From positions 1,983,501 to 2,047,500 of the forward strand of contig NZ_CP061091.1 of NCBI RefSeq assembly GCF_017654485.1: a stretch of DNA of 64,000 nucleotides. The letters run 5' to 3'. The notes below the pieces were generated by a model. That model was not told the DNA's origin, did not search any database, and worked only from the letters and a program-made list of their open reading frames with translations. Position 1 is the first letter of the stretch, and every line of letters starts with the position of its first letter. The translations under genes were made by a program, and so were the position numbers. Shown here one piece after another: positions 43,015 to 51,805 of the stretch. This stretch comes from Roseomonas marmotae. Its GTDB lineage: Bacteria > Pseudomonadota > Alphaproteobacteria > Acetobacterales > Acetobacteraceae.

Positions 43015-44850
43015 GTGAAGCTTCTTACTCCCCGCCATCCCGCCCGCGACACCGCCTCCCGCCCCTCCGGTACCGGAGGGGAGGCAGCCTTGCCGGTCTG
43101 GGACCTCTCCGACCTCTATGATGGCTCAGGCGACCCTAAGCTAGAAGCCGACCTGAAGCAGGCCGATTCCGAGGCCCGCGCCTTCTCCGAACGCTATGCC
43201 GGCAAGCTGGCCGACCTTTCCGGCGACGCGCTGGCCGAGGGCATCGCCACCTATGAGCGGATCGAGGAGGTGCTGGGCCGCGCGATGTCCTATGCCCAAC
43301 TCGTCTTCTCCGGCGATGCCCAGGACCCAGAGAACGGCCGCTTCTACCAGACGATGCAGGAGCGGGTGACGGCGATCTCCACCCACCTCCTTTTCTTCAC
43401 GCTGGAGCTGAACAAGCTGGAGGAGGCGGTGCTGGAGGCCAAGCTCGGCAAGAGCAAGGCGCTGGCCCATTACCGCCCCTTCCTGCGCGATCTCCGTGTC
43501 TTCCGCCCGCACCAGCTTTCGGACGAGGTGGAGCGGCTGCTGCATGAGAAGGAGGTCACGGGGCGCAGCGCCTGGAACCGCCTGTTCGACGAAACCATCG
43601 CGGCGATGGAGGTCAAGGTCGGGGAGGAGGTGCTGAACGTCTCCGGCGCCCTAAACAAGCTCTCCGACCGCGACCGCAAGGTGCGGGAGGCGGCGGCCAA
43701 GGGGGTCTCAGCCGCCTTCGGGGAGAAGTCGCGGCTCTTCACGCTGATCACCAACACCCTGGCCAAGGACAAGGAGATCATCGACGGCTGGCGGCAGTAT
43801 CCGCGCCCCGGCAGCAGCCGCAACCGCGCCAACATGGTCGAGGACGAGGTGGTGGATGCGCTGGTCTCGGCCGTGGTGGCCAGCTACCCGGCGCTGTCGC
43901 ACCGCTACTACGCCATGAAGGCCAAGTGGCTGGGCCTGCCCAAGCTGCAGCACTGGGATCGCAATGCGCCCCTGCCGGACGAGGATGACAGCGACATCCC
44001 CTGGGATGCCGCGCGGGACCGCGTGCTGGCCGCCTATAACGGCTTCAGCCCGGAGCTGGGCAAGATCGGCCGGCGCTTCTTCGATTCACCCTGGATCGAT
44101 GCGGCGCTGCGGCCGGGCAAGGCTTCCGGCGCCTTCGCCCACCCGACGGTGCCGAGCGTGCACCCCTATCTGCTGCTGAACTATCACGGCAAGTCGCGCG
44201 ACGTGATGACCCTGGCGCATGAGCTGGGCCATGGCGTGCATCAGGTGCTGGCGGCCGACCAGGGCTACCTGATGTCCGGCACCCCGCTGACGCTCGCCGA
44301 GACCGCGAGCGTCTTCGGCGAGATGCTAACCTTCCGCGCCGTGCTGGATGCCGAGAAGGACCCGAAGCGGCGCCGCGCCCTGCTGGCCGGCAAGGTGGAG
44401 GACATGCTGAACACGGTGGTGCGGCAGATCGCCTTCTACCGCTTCGAGACCCTGCTGCATGACGCCCGCGGCAAGGGCGAGCTGTCACGCGAGGAGATCG
44501 GCGCGCTCTGGATGCAGGTGCAGGTGGAGAGCCTCGGCCCGGCCTTCGAGTTCACGCCGGATTACGAGATCTACTGGTCCTATATCCCGCATTTCATCCA
44601 CACGCCGTTCTACGTCTATGCCTACGCTTTCGGAGACTGCCTGGTGAATGCGCTCTACGGCGTCTTCCAGGAGGGCAGCGTCCCCGATTTCCAGGCCAAG
44701 TATCTGGAGCTGCTGAAGGCCGGGGGCACGCTGCGGCACAAGGAGCTGCTGGCGCCCTTCGGCCTGAACGCCGCCGATCCCGCCTTCTGGCACAAGGGGC
44801 TGAACGTCATTTCCGGATTTATCGACGAGCTTGAGCGCACCGATGGCTAA
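43015..44850 (+). CDS. pepF: M3 family oligoendopeptidase F
   Basis: A 611-residue zinc metallopeptidase. The HEXXH motif is His402-Glu-Leu-Gly-His406 in LAHELGHGVHQVLA, with the third ligand Glu in ETASVFGEM. LPVWDLSDLYDG near residue 27 is the usual start of the PepF core. It cleaves cytoplasmic oligopeptides of about 7-17 residues. GTG 43015 is the most plausible initiator. The first 25 residues are not conserved and contain the codons of a 20-bp palindrome. The stop overlaps the ABC1-kinase start by eight bases. Confidence 0.9.
   Translation: MKLLTPRHPARDTASRPSGTGGEAALPVWDLSDLYDGSGDPKLEADLKQADSEARAFSERYAGKLADLSGDALAEGIATYERIEEVLGRAMSYAQLVFSGDAQDPENGRFYQTMQERVTAISTHLLFFTLELNKLEEAVLEAKLGKSKALAHYRPFLRDLRVFRPHQLSDEVERLLHEKEVTGRSAWNRLFDETIAAMEVKVGEEVLNVSGALNKLSDRDRKVREAAAKGVSAAFGEKSRLFTLITNTLAKDKEIIDGWRQYPRPGSSRNRANMVEDEVVDALVSAVVASYPALSHRYYAMKAKWLGLPKLQHWDRNAPLPDEDDSDIPWDAARDRVLAAYNGFSPELGKIGRRFFDSPWIDAALRPGKASGAFAHPTVPSVHPYLLLNYHGKSRDVMTLAHELGHGVHQVLAADQGYLMSGTPLTLAETASVFGEMLTFRAVLDAEKDPKRRRALLAGKVEDMLNTVVRQIAFYRFETLLHDARGKGELSREEIGALWMQVQVESLGPAFEFTPDYEIYWSYIPHFIHTPFYVYAYAFGDCLVNALYGVFQEGSVPDFQAKYLELLKAGGTLRHKELLAPFGLNAADPAFWHKGLNVISGFIDELERTDG
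43062..43081. repeat. 20-bp perfect palindrome near the pepF start
   Basis: CCCCTCCGG and CCGGAGGGG flank the central TA, forming a perfect palindrome with the core CCGGTACCGG. That core is also the centre of the 28-bp palindrome at 24544-24571. Here it lies inside the apparent N-terminal extension of pepF, encoding part of RPSGTGGE. Confidence 0.6.
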
Positions 44851-46213
44851 CGAGCGGGACGAGAGTACTTTCTTCGGCGAGTTCCGCCGCATGGCCCGCA
44901 CCTCCGGCGCCGTGGGCGGCATCGCCGCCCGGGTGGCGGGGGAACGCTTCCTGGGCATCAAGACCGACAAGGCCAGCCATGCCAACGACCTGAAGGCGCT
45001 GCTCGGCGGGCTGAAGGGCCCGCTGATGAAGGTCGCGCAGTTCCTGACCACCGTGCCTAACGCCCTGCCGGCGGAATACGCGCAGGAACTGGCGGCGCTG
45101 CAGGCCAATGCCCCGCCCATGGGATGGGCCTTCGTCCGCCGGCGCATGGCCAGCGAACTGGGGCCGGACTGGCAGTCCAGATTCGCCAGCTTCGGGCAGG
45201 AGGCGGCGGCGGCGGCCAGCCTGGGACAGGTGCATCGCGCCACCCTGCCGGACGGGCGGCTTGTCGCCTGCAAGCTGCAGTATCCCGACATGCCCAGCGT
45301 GGTGGAGGCCGACCTCCGTCAGCTGAAGATCGCCATGGGCATCTTCGCCCGGATGGATGACGCCATCCAGCATGACGATGTCTATGTCGAACTCTGCGAC
45401 CGGCTGCGGGAGGAGCTGGACTACGAGCGGGAGGCGGCGCAGATGCGCCTCTACAACCGCATGCTGGCCGATGTCCCGGATGTCCGCACGCCGACCCCGG
45501 TGGAGGGTTATTGCACCCGGCGCCTGCTGACCATGAACTGGCTGGAAGGCCGCCCGATCATGGAGCGCCTGGCCGAGAACCCGCCGCTGGAGGAGCGCAA
45601 CGCCTATGCGCGCGCCCTGTTCCATGCGTGGTACGTGCCCTTCTACCATTACGGCGTGATCCATGGGGACCCGCATCTCGGCAACTATCAGGTGCGCCAG
45701 CCGACGGAGAGCGAGCCTGCCGGCATCAACCTGCTGGATTTCGGCGCCATCCGCGTCTTCCCGCCGCAATTCCTCAGCGGCGTGATCATGCTCTACGAGG
45801 CCATCCGCGATAACGACGAGGAAAAGGCGCACGAGGCCTATACGAACTGGGGCTTCACCAACCTGACCAAGGAGAGGATGGAAGTCCTCGGCCTCTGGGC
45901 GCGCTTCCTGCACGAGCCGCTGCTGGACGACCGCGTGCGCCCCATCCAGTCCGGCGGCGACCCGGATTACGGGCGGAAGGTCGCGGCCCAGGTGCATGCG
46001 GGGCTGAAGCGCACCGGGGGCGTGAAGCCGCCGCGTGAATTCGTGCTGGTGGACCGTGGCGCGGTGGGCCTGGGCAGCGCCTTCATGCGGCTGGGCGCCG
46101 AGTTGAACTGGCACCGCATGTTCAACGAGCTGATCGCGGATTTCGACCAGGTCAAGCTGGCCAATCGCCAGGCCAAGGCACTGAAGGAAGCCGGGGTTCC
46201 GCCGACCGTGTGA
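44843..46213 (+). CDS. ABC1/UbiB (ADCK-like) atypical kinase family protein
   Basis: A 456-residue protein-kinase-like fold. Family motifs are the N-terminal LKGPLMKVAQFL (K63-V-A-Q, where the hallmark is KxGQ), the Ala-rich loop AAAAASLGQVHRA and a VAIK-type Lys in VACKLQYP. The catalytic-loop HGDPHLGNY and LLDFGAIR follow. The family supports ubiquinone synthesis (UbiB) or lipid handling. No ubiquinone gene is adjacent and ubiG lies 6 kb away, so the specific role is unclear. The start ATG is inside the pepF stop region (8-base overlap). Confidence 0.88.
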   Translation: MANERDESTFFGEFRRMARTSGAVGGIAARVAGERFLGIKTDKASHANDLKALLGGLKGPLMKVAQFLTTVPNALPAEYAQELAALQANAPPMGWAFVRRRMASELGPDWQSRFASFGQEAAAAASLGQVHRATLPDGRLVACKLQYPDMPSVVEADLRQLKIAMGIFARMDDAIQHDDVYVELCDRLREELDYEREAAQMRLYNRMLADVPDVRTPTPVEGYCTRRLLTMNWLEGRPIMERLAENPPLEERNAYARALFHAWYVPFYHYGVIHGDPHLGNYQVRQPTESEPAGINLLDFGAIRVFPPQFLSGVIMLYEAIRDNDEEKAHEAYTNWGFTNLTKERMEVLGLWARFLHEPLLDDRVRPIQSGGDPDYGRKVAAQVHAGLKRTGGVKPPREFVLVDRGAVGLGSAFMRLGAELNWHRMFNELIADFDQVKLANRQAKALKEAGVPPTV

Positions 46214-46240
46214 CGCGGGGCCGGGCAGGGGAGCGGCGCC

Positions 46241-48013
46241 TCAGGCGCCCAGCTCCTCCGTCCGGCGCTTCTCCAGCTCCTCGCCGTAGCGGCGCAACAG
46301 ATGGGCCTGGCTCAGCAGGCCGATCACCCTGCCGCTGCTGAGGTTGTCGACCACCGCCAGCGCCTCGCTCTCGGTCGCCTCGAAGACGGCCATGGCCTCC
46401 TTGGCGTTCATCGCCGGCAGCAGGGGCGTCTTGGCGTGGTGCAGCAGCGGCGCGACGGTTTCCAGTTCATCCGACGCCTCGGCATGAGCATCGGTGACAC
46501 TGACGATGCCCGCGTAGCGGTCGGCCTCGTCCACGGCCACGATCTGGGACGCGGCGCCGAGCGGGAAGTCGCGGCGGAAGGAGCTGAGGCGGGTATCCGC
46601 TTTCACCGTCCGCACATCCCGTCGCATCAGCTTGCCTACCGTCAGGTCGCGCAGCCAGCCGATGTCCTGGGCGCTGCGGATCGTCTCGCCGCGGAGATGG
46701 AAGCGCCAGGTGGCGAAGGAGTAGCCGAAGAGGCGCCGCACCGTGACGCTGGAGGCGATGACGGCCACCAGGACCGCGCCGGTCAGGCCGAAATTGCCTG
46801 TCATCTCCATGGCCAGGAAGGTCATGGCCAGCGGCGCGCCGATGACGGCGGCGCCGAAAGCGCTGGTGCCGACGGTGATCAGGAAGATGGGGTCCACGCC
46901 CGGCGGGATCACCAGGGCCAGGAAGGCGGCGAAAAGCTGGCCCATCAGCGCCCCCAGCAGCAGGGAGGCAAAGAACAGGCCTCCGCGAAACCCCGAGCCG
47001 ATGGAAATGGCCGAGGCCAGGGCCTTTAGCAGCAGCAGCAGCGCCACGGCGCCCAGGGTCGTCTCCGTCACGAAGAGCTGGTGCAGGGAGCCATGCCCGG
47101 CGGAGAGCACCCCCGGCGTGATCAGCGCCAGCGCGCCCACCGCCAGCCCGCCGATCGCCGGCCGCAGGTTGGGCCAGGGCACGCCGCGCCGCAGCCACCG
47201 CTCCGTCAGGGTCACGCCCCGCATCACGACAATCCCTGCCAGCCCGCAGAGCAGGCCGAGCACGAGCGCCAGGCCATAGCCCTGCCAGTCCGGGGCAACG
47301 GCACCGCCCACGGCCAGCACGGCTCCCTCGGTCTGGATCAGCCGGGCCACCAGCACCGCGGTCACGGCGCTGGTGACAACCGGGGCGAGGGTGACGATGG
47401 AATAGACGCCCACCACCAGCTCGAAGGCATAGAAGGTGCCCGTCAGCGGCGCGTCGAAGGCCGCGGCGATGGCGCCGGCGGCACCGCAGCCCACCAGTAC
47501 CCGGAGATCGCCACGCCGCAGCCCGAAGAGCCTCCCGAGGCGGGAGGCGGCGCCACCGGCGATCTGGGTATAGCCGGCCTCCAACCCCACCGAGGCGCCG
47601 AAGCCGTTGGAGACCAGGTTCTGCGCCACCACCACCACCCCGTCATTGAAGGACAGGCGGCCTCCGTACAGCGCATTGGCCTCGATGGGATCGACGGGGC
47701 TGCGGGGGCGATAGCGCGCCAGCAGCCAGTTCAGCCCCCCCAGCACGAGCCCGCCGATGGCCGGCAATGTCAGCAGCAGCCAGGGCGAGGCGCCACGCAG
47801 GGTCGAAAGGCCATGGAAGGCACCTGGCCCGAAGAAGAGCACATGGAGGCCGCGCGCGATGCCGCCGATGGCCACTGCCAGCAGCCCGCTGACGGCGCCC
47901 ACCACCACGGCCAGCAGGATGATGCCGACCTCCGTCTGCCGCACCCAGCGGCGCAGCGCGGCGAGGCCGCGGCGCGGGTGCAGGTGGTGCGGCAGGGGCA
48001 GGTGAAGCCTCAT
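46241..48013 (-). CDS. ClC family chloride channel/transporter with C-terminal CBS pair
   Basis: A 590-residue protein. The membrane part (about residues 25-440) has the ClC fold, including FGASVGLEAGYTQ at the site of the usual GxEGPxxQ, so the gating Glu is kept but followed by Ala-Gly. GSGFRGGLFFASLLLGA matches the GGxFxP-type motif, and the NFGLTGAVLVAVIASS region follows. Two CBS domains follow (VGKLMRRDVRTVKADTRLSS and the LLPAMNAKEAMAVFEATESE half) and may sense nucleotides. Channel versus proton exchanger cannot be told from this. It converges on the ABC1-kinase gene. Confidence 0.9.
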   Translation of the reverse strand: MRLHLPLPHHLHPRRGLAALRRWVRQTEVGIILLAVVVGAVSGLLAVAIGGIARGLHVLFFGPGAFHGLSTLRGASPWLLLTLPAIGGLVLGGLNWLLARYRPRSPVDPIEANALYGGRLSFNDGVVVVAQNLVSNGFGASVGLEAGYTQIAGGAASRLGRLFGLRRGDLRVLVGCGAAGAIAAAFDAPLTGTFYAFELVVGVYSIVTLAPVVTSAVTAVLVARLIQTEGAVLAVGGAVAPDWQGYGLALVLGLLCGLAGIVVMRGVTLTERWLRRGVPWPNLRPAIGGLAVGALALITPGVLSAGHGSLHQLFVTETTLGAVALLLLLKALASAISIGSGFRGGLFFASLLLGALMGQLFAAFLALVIPPGVDPIFLITVGTSAFGAAVIGAPLAMTFLAMEMTGNFGLTGAVLVAVIASSVTVRRLFGYSFATWRFHLRGETIRSAQDIGWLRDLTVGKLMRRDVRTVKADTRLSSFRRDFPLGAASQIVAVDEADRYAGIVSVTDAHAEASDELETVAPLLHHAKTPLLPAMNAKEAMAVFEATESEALAVVDNLSSGRVIGLLSQAHLLRRYGEELEKRRTEELGA

Positions 48014-48025
48014 TTCGGCGGTGAC

Positions 48026-48787
48026 CTAAAGCAGCCGTTCCTTTCGGAAGGAAAGGTGCCGGCCATTGCCGATGATGAGATGGTCATGGACGACGATGCC
48101 CAGGGTCGCTGCCGCCGCGCGGATCTCGCCGGTCATCTCGATATCGGCTCCGCTCGGGGTGGGGTCGCCGCTGGGATGGTTGTGGACCAGGATCAGCGCG
48201 GTGGCCTGTAGTTCCAGGCATCGCTTCACCACCTCGCGCGGGTAGACGGGGGTATGGTTGACCGTGCCGCGAGCCTGCGCCTCGTCGGCGATCAGCCGGT
48301 TCTTGGAATCGAGGAAGAGGATGCGGAACTGCTCCGTCTTCTCCCGGGCCAGGGCGGCATTCAGATAGCCCAGCAGCCGGTCCCAGTTGTTCAGCAGAGG
48401 ACGGTCCAGCACCTCTTCCCGCATCAGCCGCAGGGCCGCGGCCTGCACGGTCTTCAGCGCGGCGGCGCCTGCGTCTCCCAGGCCCTCGACCTGCCGCAGA
48501 TCCTCCACTCTCGCGGAGATGGCATTGCCGAAGCTGCCGAAGCGGGCCAGTAGGGCACGGGCAATGGGCTTTGTATCGCGTCGCGGAAGGGCAAGGAAAA
48601 GCTGCATTTCCAGCAGCTCATGGTCCAGCAGCGCCTCGGGGCCGGCCGAGAGCAGCCTGGCGCGCATCCGGGCCCGGTGGCCCTCGGACGAAGTGGCGGC
48701 TGGTCGGGGTGCCGTGGATGCACCGCTCGTCTCATCCGGCGGGGCGAGGCCGAGCCCCGCTTCCGCCATGCCGCGCATCTTGCGCAT
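48026..48787 (-). CDS. radC: RadC family (JAB/MPN domain) protein
   Basis: A 253-residue protein. The N-terminal helix-hairpin-helix-like region is LLSAGPEALLDHELLEMQLF. The JAB domain has the metal motif HNHPSGDPTPSGAD preceded by the Glu-containing LDSKNRLIADEAQARGTVNHTPVYPREVVKRCLELQATALILV. The family's role in DNA repair is doubtful despite the name. AGGAGG lies four bases before the chosen Met (MRKMRGMAEAG); MAEAG six codons later is also possible. It lies between the ClC and map genes on the same strand. Confidence 0.88.
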   Translation of the reverse strand: MRKMRGMAEAGLGLAPPDETSGASTAPRPAATSSEGHRARMRARLLSAGPEALLDHELLEMQLFLALPRRDTKPIARALLARFGSFGNAISARVEDLRQVEGLGDAGAAALKTVQAAALRLMREEVLDRPLLNNWDRLLGYLNAALAREKTEQFRILFLDSKNRLIADEAQARGTVNHTPVYPREVVKRCLELQATALILVHNHPSGDPTPSGADIEMTGEIRAAAATLGIVVHDHLIIGNGRHLSFRKERLL

Positions 48788-48841
48788 GGGGCCTCCTTGG
48801 TCCCGCCCAGCTTCGACGGAACCAAAAGGCAAGTCCAGGGC

Positions 48842-49648
48842 TCAGGCGCCGTAGGGGGGCTTGTGCAGGCCGGCGGGGGAATAGGTGAAGACCTCGCACC
48901 CGTCCTCGGTCACGCCGACCATGTGCTCGAACTGGGCGGAGAGGCTGCGGTCCCGCGTCACGGCGGTCCAGCCGTCGTCCAGCACCTTCACCTCGGGCCG
49001 GCCGGCATTCACCATCGGCTCGATCGTGAAGAACATGCCGGGCTTCAGCACCGCGCCCTCACCAGGGCGGCCGAAATGCAGCACATTGGGGGAGGCATGG
49101 AAGGTGCGGCCGATGCCGTGGCCGCAGAAGTCCCGCACCACGGAGAAGCGCTGCTTCTCCACATAGCTCTGGATGGCATGGCCGATATCGCCCAGCCGGG
49201 CGCCGGGACGCACGGCCTTGATGCCGCGCATCAGGCTTTCATAGGTCACGTCCATCAGCAGCTTGGCTTTGGTGCTGGGCGTGCCGGCCACATACATGCG
49301 GCTGGTGTCGCCGTACCACCCGTCCACGATGACGGTGACGTCGATGTTGAGGATATCGCCCTCGACCAGTACCTTGGTGCCGGGGATGCCGTGGCAGACC
49401 ACATGGTTGATCGAGATGCAGGAGGCGTGCTGGTAGCCGCGATACCCGACCGTCGCGGAGGTCGCGCCCTGCGCCTCGATGAAATCGAGGATGATCTTGT
49501 CCAACGCGCCTGTGGTCACGCCCGGGCGCACATGCGGAGTGATCATGTCCAGCGTCGCGGCGGCCAGTTGCCCCGCGCGCCGCATGCCGACGAAATCTTC
49601 CGGCGCATGCAGCACGATGCGGCGGGACTCAGAAGCCGTTTGTTCCAT
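48842..49648 (-). CDS. map: Type I methionine aminopeptidase
   Basis: A 268-residue enzyme that removes N-terminal Met cotranslationally. The five dinuclear metal ligands are in ILNIDVTVIVDGWYGDTSRM (two Asp), FCGHGIGRTFH (His), FFTIEPMVN (Glu) and SAQFEHMV (Glu). ASCISINHVVCHGIPG carries the substrate-binding His. Length and motifs match the bacterial short form without extra domains. radC follows at a gap of about 50 bases. Confidence 0.96.
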   Translation of the reverse strand: MEQTASESRRIVLHAPEDFVGMRRAGQLAAATLDMITPHVRPGVTTGALDKIILDFIEAQGATSATVGYRGYQHASCISINHVVCHGIPGTKVLVEGDILNIDVTVIVDGWYGDTSRMYVAGTPSTKAKLLMDVTYESLMRGIKAVRPGARLGDIGHAIQSYVEKQRFSVVRDFCGHGIGRTFHASPNVLHFGRPGEGAVLKPGMFFTIEPMVNAGRPEVKVLDDGWTAVTRDRSLSAQFEHMVGVTEDGCEVFTYSPAGLHKPPYGA

Positions 49649-49719
49649 AATCGCGAAAGATGCGCGGCAGCGCGTCCGGTTGCAAGGTTTTGCGCGGGGA
49701 TGGCTGGGCTGCGGCGCCG

Positions 49720-50622
49720 TCAGTGCGGACGGCCGCCGCCCCCCGTCTTGTCCCCGGCCTTGTGCTCCACCGTGCCCAGGGCATCGGCCAGCCTCGCATT
49801 GGCGCTGCCGGGCCGGGCGGGCTGTTGCTGGGTGGGTGCCGGCGCCCAGCCCGTCAGCACCAGCATCTCCAGCGTCACCGGCAGCCCCTGCCCATCGGAT
49901 GGCAGGCGCGAAAGGGCGAGGGGGAACAGGGCCCGTGGCGGGATACGCGGGTCGCGCGCCAGGGCGGCATTGCCTTCACCGGCGGCGCGCAGGTCGCGCA
50001 GAAGGGCCAGCGGCGTGCGGTAGTGCAGCGCCAGCCTCTCCCGGTCCGCCACCGGCAGGGCGAAGCCGGCGCGCTGCAACAGCGCGGCGCCGTCCTGCAA
50101 TTCAGGGAAGGGCGAGACGCGCGGGCTGATGCCGTCGCGCAGCTCCGATTCGGCCGCGGCCAGCGCCTCCCGCAGGGGTTGCAGGGTGCCGAGCGCCGGC
50201 AGGCTGGCCAGGAACAGCCCGTCGGGCCTCAGCGCCCGCCGGATCTGCAGCAGGGCGCCGGGCAGGTCGTTCACCCAGTGCAGCGACAGGCTGGCGACGA
50301 CCAGGTCGAAGCTGCCGGGCGCGAAAGGCAGCCATTCCTCGTCCGCCGCCACAGGCAGACCCCCGGCCCGGCGCGCCATTCCGGCCGCCAGATCGGCCGA
50401 GACCACGAAGGGAATGCCGCGCGCCGTCAGCATCGGCGCCACGCTGCCGCGCCCGCCGATTTCCAGCGCGCGGGTGAAGCGCAGCGTGGTGTCGTCCAGC
50501 CGATCCAGCAGCCGCTCGGCGGCCGCGTCCAGGATGGGGGAGACGGCACCGACGCCAGGCGCCGCCTTCTCCCGCCGCAGCCGGACCAGGGTCCGGTCGA
50601 AGACCTGCATCGCATCGCTCAT
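49720..50622 (-). CDS. SAM-dependent methyltransferase, BioC/NDUFAF5-like
   Basis: A 300-residue class I methyltransferase starting MSDAMQVFDRTLVRLRREKA. Motif I reads RALEIGGRGSVAPMLTARG, where the usual GxGxG is GGRGS. The Asp of SADLAAGM is motif II, and FDLVVASLSLHWVNDLPGAL is the typical BioC/NDUFAF5 post-I motif. NDUFAF5-like proteins in Alphaproteobacteria relate to complex I assembly; BioC methylates malonyl-ACP. No biotin genes are nearby, favouring the former. The C-terminal tail is Gln/Pro rich and not conserved. Divergent from comF. Confidence 0.85.
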   Translation of the reverse strand: MSDAMQVFDRTLVRLRREKAAPGVGAVSPILDAAAERLLDRLDDTTLRFTRALEIGGRGSVAPMLTARGIPFVVSADLAAGMARRAGGLPVAADEEWLPFAPGSFDLVVASLSLHWVNDLPGALLQIRRALRPDGLFLASLPALGTLQPLREALAAAESELRDGISPRVSPFPELQDGAALLQRAGFALPVADRERLALHYRTPLALLRDLRAAGEGNAALARDPRIPPRALFPLALSRLPSDGQGLPVTLEMLVLTGWAPAPTQQQPARPGSANARLADALGTVEHKAGDKTGGGGRPH

Positions 50623-50661
50623 GCCGGCTGATGCGCCGGGCGAAGGGGAATGTGCAAGCCC

Positions 50662-50690
50662 TTCATCATTATCACGGAATCGTGATAATG
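50662..50690 (+). promoter_or_regulatory. Promoter with a perfect 10-bp-arm operator palindrome upstream of comF
   Basis: Arms CATTATCACG (50667-50676) and CGTGATAATG (50681-50690) are exact inverted copies around GAAT. GATAAT (50684-50689) in the right arm is a good -10 box, with TTCATC 16 bases upstream as a weaker -35. A repressor on the palindrome would block this promoter. The expected start site lies about three bases from the comF ATG, implying a leaderless or nearly leaderless message. The bound protein is unknown. Confidence 0.6.
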
Positions 50691-50698
50691 GTATCGCC

Positions 50699-51526
50699 AT
50701 GGATGGTCGGGCGGTGACTCGGAGTCTGCGGTGGTTGTGCGGGGCGGCGCTGGACATGCTGCTGCCGCCGCGCTGCCTCTGCTGCGCCGTCGTCGTCCCG
50801 GCCGATGGCACCCTTTGCGGCGAATGCTTCCGCAAGGTCACACTGATCGGCGCACCGCTCTGCCACCGCTGCGGCGTGGCCTTCATTCATAGCGGGCAGG
50901 GGGAGCCACTGCCGGGCGGGGGGGCGCTGCATTGTGCCCGCTGCCTCGGCCGCCCGCCGGAATACGGGCAGGCCCGCGCCGCCTATCTCTATGACGCCGG
51001 CTCCCGCCGCCTGCTGCTGCCCCTGAAATATGGTGACCGTACGGAACTGGCCGGGCCGATTGCCAGGCAGATGGCCCATGCCGGGCGGGAATTGCTGGCC
51101 CGGGCGGATCTCCTGCTGCCGGTGCCCCTGCATCGCCGCCGGCTGCTGGCCCGCCGCTACAACCAGGCGGCGCTGCTGGCCCGGTGTCTCTCGCGCCTGT
51201 CGGGTGTGGATTGGGTGCCGGACCTGCTGCGCCGCCGCCGCGCCACCCCGCCACTGGGGGAGTTCGGCGCGGCCGAGCGTGCCGCGCTGCTGGAGGACGC
51301 CTTCGCCCTTGCCCCCGGTGCGGCGGCGCGGGTGAGGGGGCGGCGGCTGGTGCTGGTGGACGACGTGCTGACATCCGGCGCCACCGCCACGGCCTGCGCG
51401 CGGCTGTTGCTGGCGGCCGGCGCGCGGGCGGTGGACGTGCTGGCCGCGGCGCGGGTGCCGGACCGCGCGCTGGAGGACGGGATGGATGTGCCATCCCCGC
51501 GCAATCCTCTTGACCGGCGCGCGTAA
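50699..51526 (+). CDS. comF: ComF family protein (phosphoribosyltransferase-like)
   Basis: A 275-residue protein. An N-terminal zinc-finger region has CLCC, CGEC, CHRC and CARC cysteine pairs. The PRTase domain has LLPVPLHRRRLLARRYNQAALLA and the PRPP-binding loop LVLVDDVLTSGATATAC. ComF supports DNA uptake in competent bacteria; the widely conserved relatives are also linked to DNA repair and replication restart. The ATG at 50699 directly follows the operator palindrome; a much longer upstream reading overlaps the divergent methyltransferase and was rejected. grxC follows after 18 bases. Confidence 0.92.
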   Translation: MDGRAVTRSLRWLCGAALDMLLPPRCLCCAVVVPADGTLCGECFRKVTLIGAPLCHRCGVAFIHSGQGEPLPGGGALHCARCLGRPPEYGQARAAYLYDAGSRRLLLPLKYGDRTELAGPIARQMAHAGRELLARADLLLPVPLHRRRLLARRYNQAALLARCLSRLSGVDWVPDLLRRRRATPPLGEFGAAERAALLEDAFALAPGAAARVRGRRLVLVDDVLTSGATATACARLLLAAGARAVDVLAAARVPDRALEDGMDVPSPRNPLDRRA

Positions 51527-51544
51527 CACACCGATGTGTGCGCC

Positions 51545-51805
51545 ATGGCCAAGGTCGAAATCTATACCACCCCGTTCTGCCCTTACTGCGCGCGCGCCAA
51601 GACGCTGCTGAGCCGCAAGGGTGTCGAATTCACCGAATACGATTCCCCGCATGGCTCCCAGGAGCGGCAGGACGCTATCAGCCGCTCCGGCGGCCGTACC
51701 ACGGTGCCGCAGATCTTCATCAATGATCAGGCGATCGGTGGTTGCGACGACCTTTTCGCGCTTGACCGGTCCGGCAAGCTGGACCCGCTGCTACAGGCTG
51801 CCTGA
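51545..51805 (+). CDS. grxC: Glutaredoxin 3
   Basis: An 86-residue dithiol glutaredoxin with the active site CPYC (TTPFCPYCARAKTLL), the cis-Pro in TTVPQIFIND and the glutathione-binding GGCDDLFAL. It reduces protein disulfides and glutathione mixed disulfides in the cytoplasm. The start is the Met preceding AKVEIYTT; its TGA overlaps the ATG of the DUF1178 gene by one base. comF, grxC and DUF1178 form an operon. Confidence 0.95.
   Translation: MAKVEIYTTPFCPYCARAKTLLSRKGVEFTEYDSPHGSQERQDAISRSGGRTTVPQIFINDQAIGGCDDLFALDRSGKLDPLLQAA

Noticed and set aside
46235..46249. GGCGCC repeated around TCA as a terminator
   Set aside because: Only six base pairs with a three-base loop, no T-run, and it overlaps the ClC stop codon; such sites are common at this GC content.
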